Assembly (NCBI GenBank): GCA_002368865.1
Contig: DFDT01000100.1
Span: forward strand, 1-31,373
DNA from: Lachnospiraceae bacterium UBA3821
Lineage (GTDB): Bacteria > Bacillota > Clostridia > Lachnospirales > Lachnospiraceae
DNA: 31,373 nucleotides
Reading direction: 5' to 3'
Part shown: positions 31,172 to 31,373 of the stretch, one piece after another
Layout: the number at the start of each line of letters is the position of its first letter
How positions within the stretch are numbered: the stretch's first letter is position 1
Made by a program: the position numbers and the translations under genes
The notes under the pieces: generated by a model
What the model was told of the DNA's origin: nothing
Seen by the model: the letters and a program-made list of their open reading frames with translations, nothing else
The model's database searches: none

Positions 31172-31218
31172 CCGAAAAGATAAAATAAATATGTTCATGT
31201 TTTATCCGGTCTTTTCGG
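31172..31218. repeat. Nested inverted repeat upstream of the recombinase
   Basis: CCGAAAAGA 31172-31180 and TCTTTTCGG 31210-31218 are exact complements, and inside them GATAAAA 31179-31185 and TTTTATC 31200-31206. It lies 31-77 bp before the recombinase start codon, so it may be an operator or part of attP. Confidence 0.65.
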
Positions 31219-31250
31219 TTCTCTCCTGTATGGAATCCCGGATGCTTCTG

Positions 31251-31280
31251 GCCCACGTTTCACCAGGCGTGGGCATTTTT
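31251..31280 (+). terminator. Plus-strand terminator without an upstream plus-strand gene
   Basis: GCCCACG 31251-31257 and CGTGGGC 31268-31274 pair exactly, followed by ATTTTT. It points to transcription on the plus strand, although no plus-strand gene is seen in 27119-31250. Confidence 0.65.
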
Positions 31281-31300
31281 ATGCCTAAAATGAGTAAAAA

Positions 31301-31363
31301 CGTAGCAAAATGAGCAAAAAACGTAGCAAAACGAGCGTTTTTCGTAGCAAAACAGGCATTTTT
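31301..31363. repeat. Three 21-bp iteron-like direct repeats
   Basis: Units at 31301-31321, 31322-31342 and 31343-31363 each begin CGTAGCAAAA and follow the pattern CGTAGCAAAAYRRGC plus an A- or T-run. A degenerate fourth unit lies at 31281-31300. They are head-to-tail and continue close to the window edge. Confidence 0.7.
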
Positions 31364-31373
31364 ATTCCGGTTT

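Noticed and set aside
31281..31363. CRISPR array
   Set aside because: Units are contiguous 21-bp repeats with no unique spacers and no cas genes nearby.
1..31373. tRNA genes
   Set aside because: No cloverleaf with a GTTCRANNC T-arm and matching acceptor stem was seen on reading; a tRNA scan was not possible.

Overview
The window is part of a temperate, long-tailed (siphovirus-type) bacteriophage or prophage of a Gram-positive host, most likely an anaerobic gut or rumen Clostridia (Lachnospiraceae-like). The support is the SPP1/A118-type head-tail gene order, strong AGGAGG ribosome binding sites throughout, a large serine recombinase, a GH25 endolysin with a Cpl-7-like domain, and a block of small late proteins of types I recall from gut-phage genomes. 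These family assignments come from reading the sequence; no database was searched.

Layout. Positions 1-13013 (+) hold packaging and head-tail genes: terminase large subunit (5' end cut by the window), portal, Mu gpF-like minor head protein, gp10-like protein, Com-like zinc ribbon, terminator, Gp20-like scaffold, possible decoration protein, major capsid, connector, stopper, tail terminator, tail tube, gpG/gpGT chaperones (-1 frameshift) and tape measure. Positions 13010-20290 (+) hold distal tail, tail-associated and fibre genes, with three enzymes predicted to act on surface glycopolymers (GDPD, GH114-like, metallo-beta-lactamase fold). Positions 20296-22461 hold a membrane protein, holin and endolysin. 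Positions 22554-27078 hold small late genes of mostly unknown function. Beyond a bidirectional terminator at 27081-27111, positions 27119-31141 (-) carry small accessory genes in two operons and a large serine recombinase, followed by repeats at the right edge.

The most unusual feature is the load of self-splicing and homing elements in essential late genes. The terminase is broken at its DHL/CDA active-site motif by an intein that is itself split in two, with a free-standing HNH endonuclease gene between the halves. The tape measure gene is interrupted by two group I introns that leave a 22-nt exon between them; joining 9446-9969, 10782-10803 and 11073-13013 restores one 828-residue protein. 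The first intron carries an HNH endonuclease on the opposite strand with its own promoter. A further free-standing HNH gene with its own promoter sits at 25669-26316.

Other points: two minus-strand promoters carry matching 19-bp palindromes between -35 and -10, which suggests one regulator; three perfect DnaA-box sequences occur at 12-bp steps inside a late gene; 21-bp repeats lie at the right end; and a perfect 13-bp inverted repeat lies inside the connector gene.
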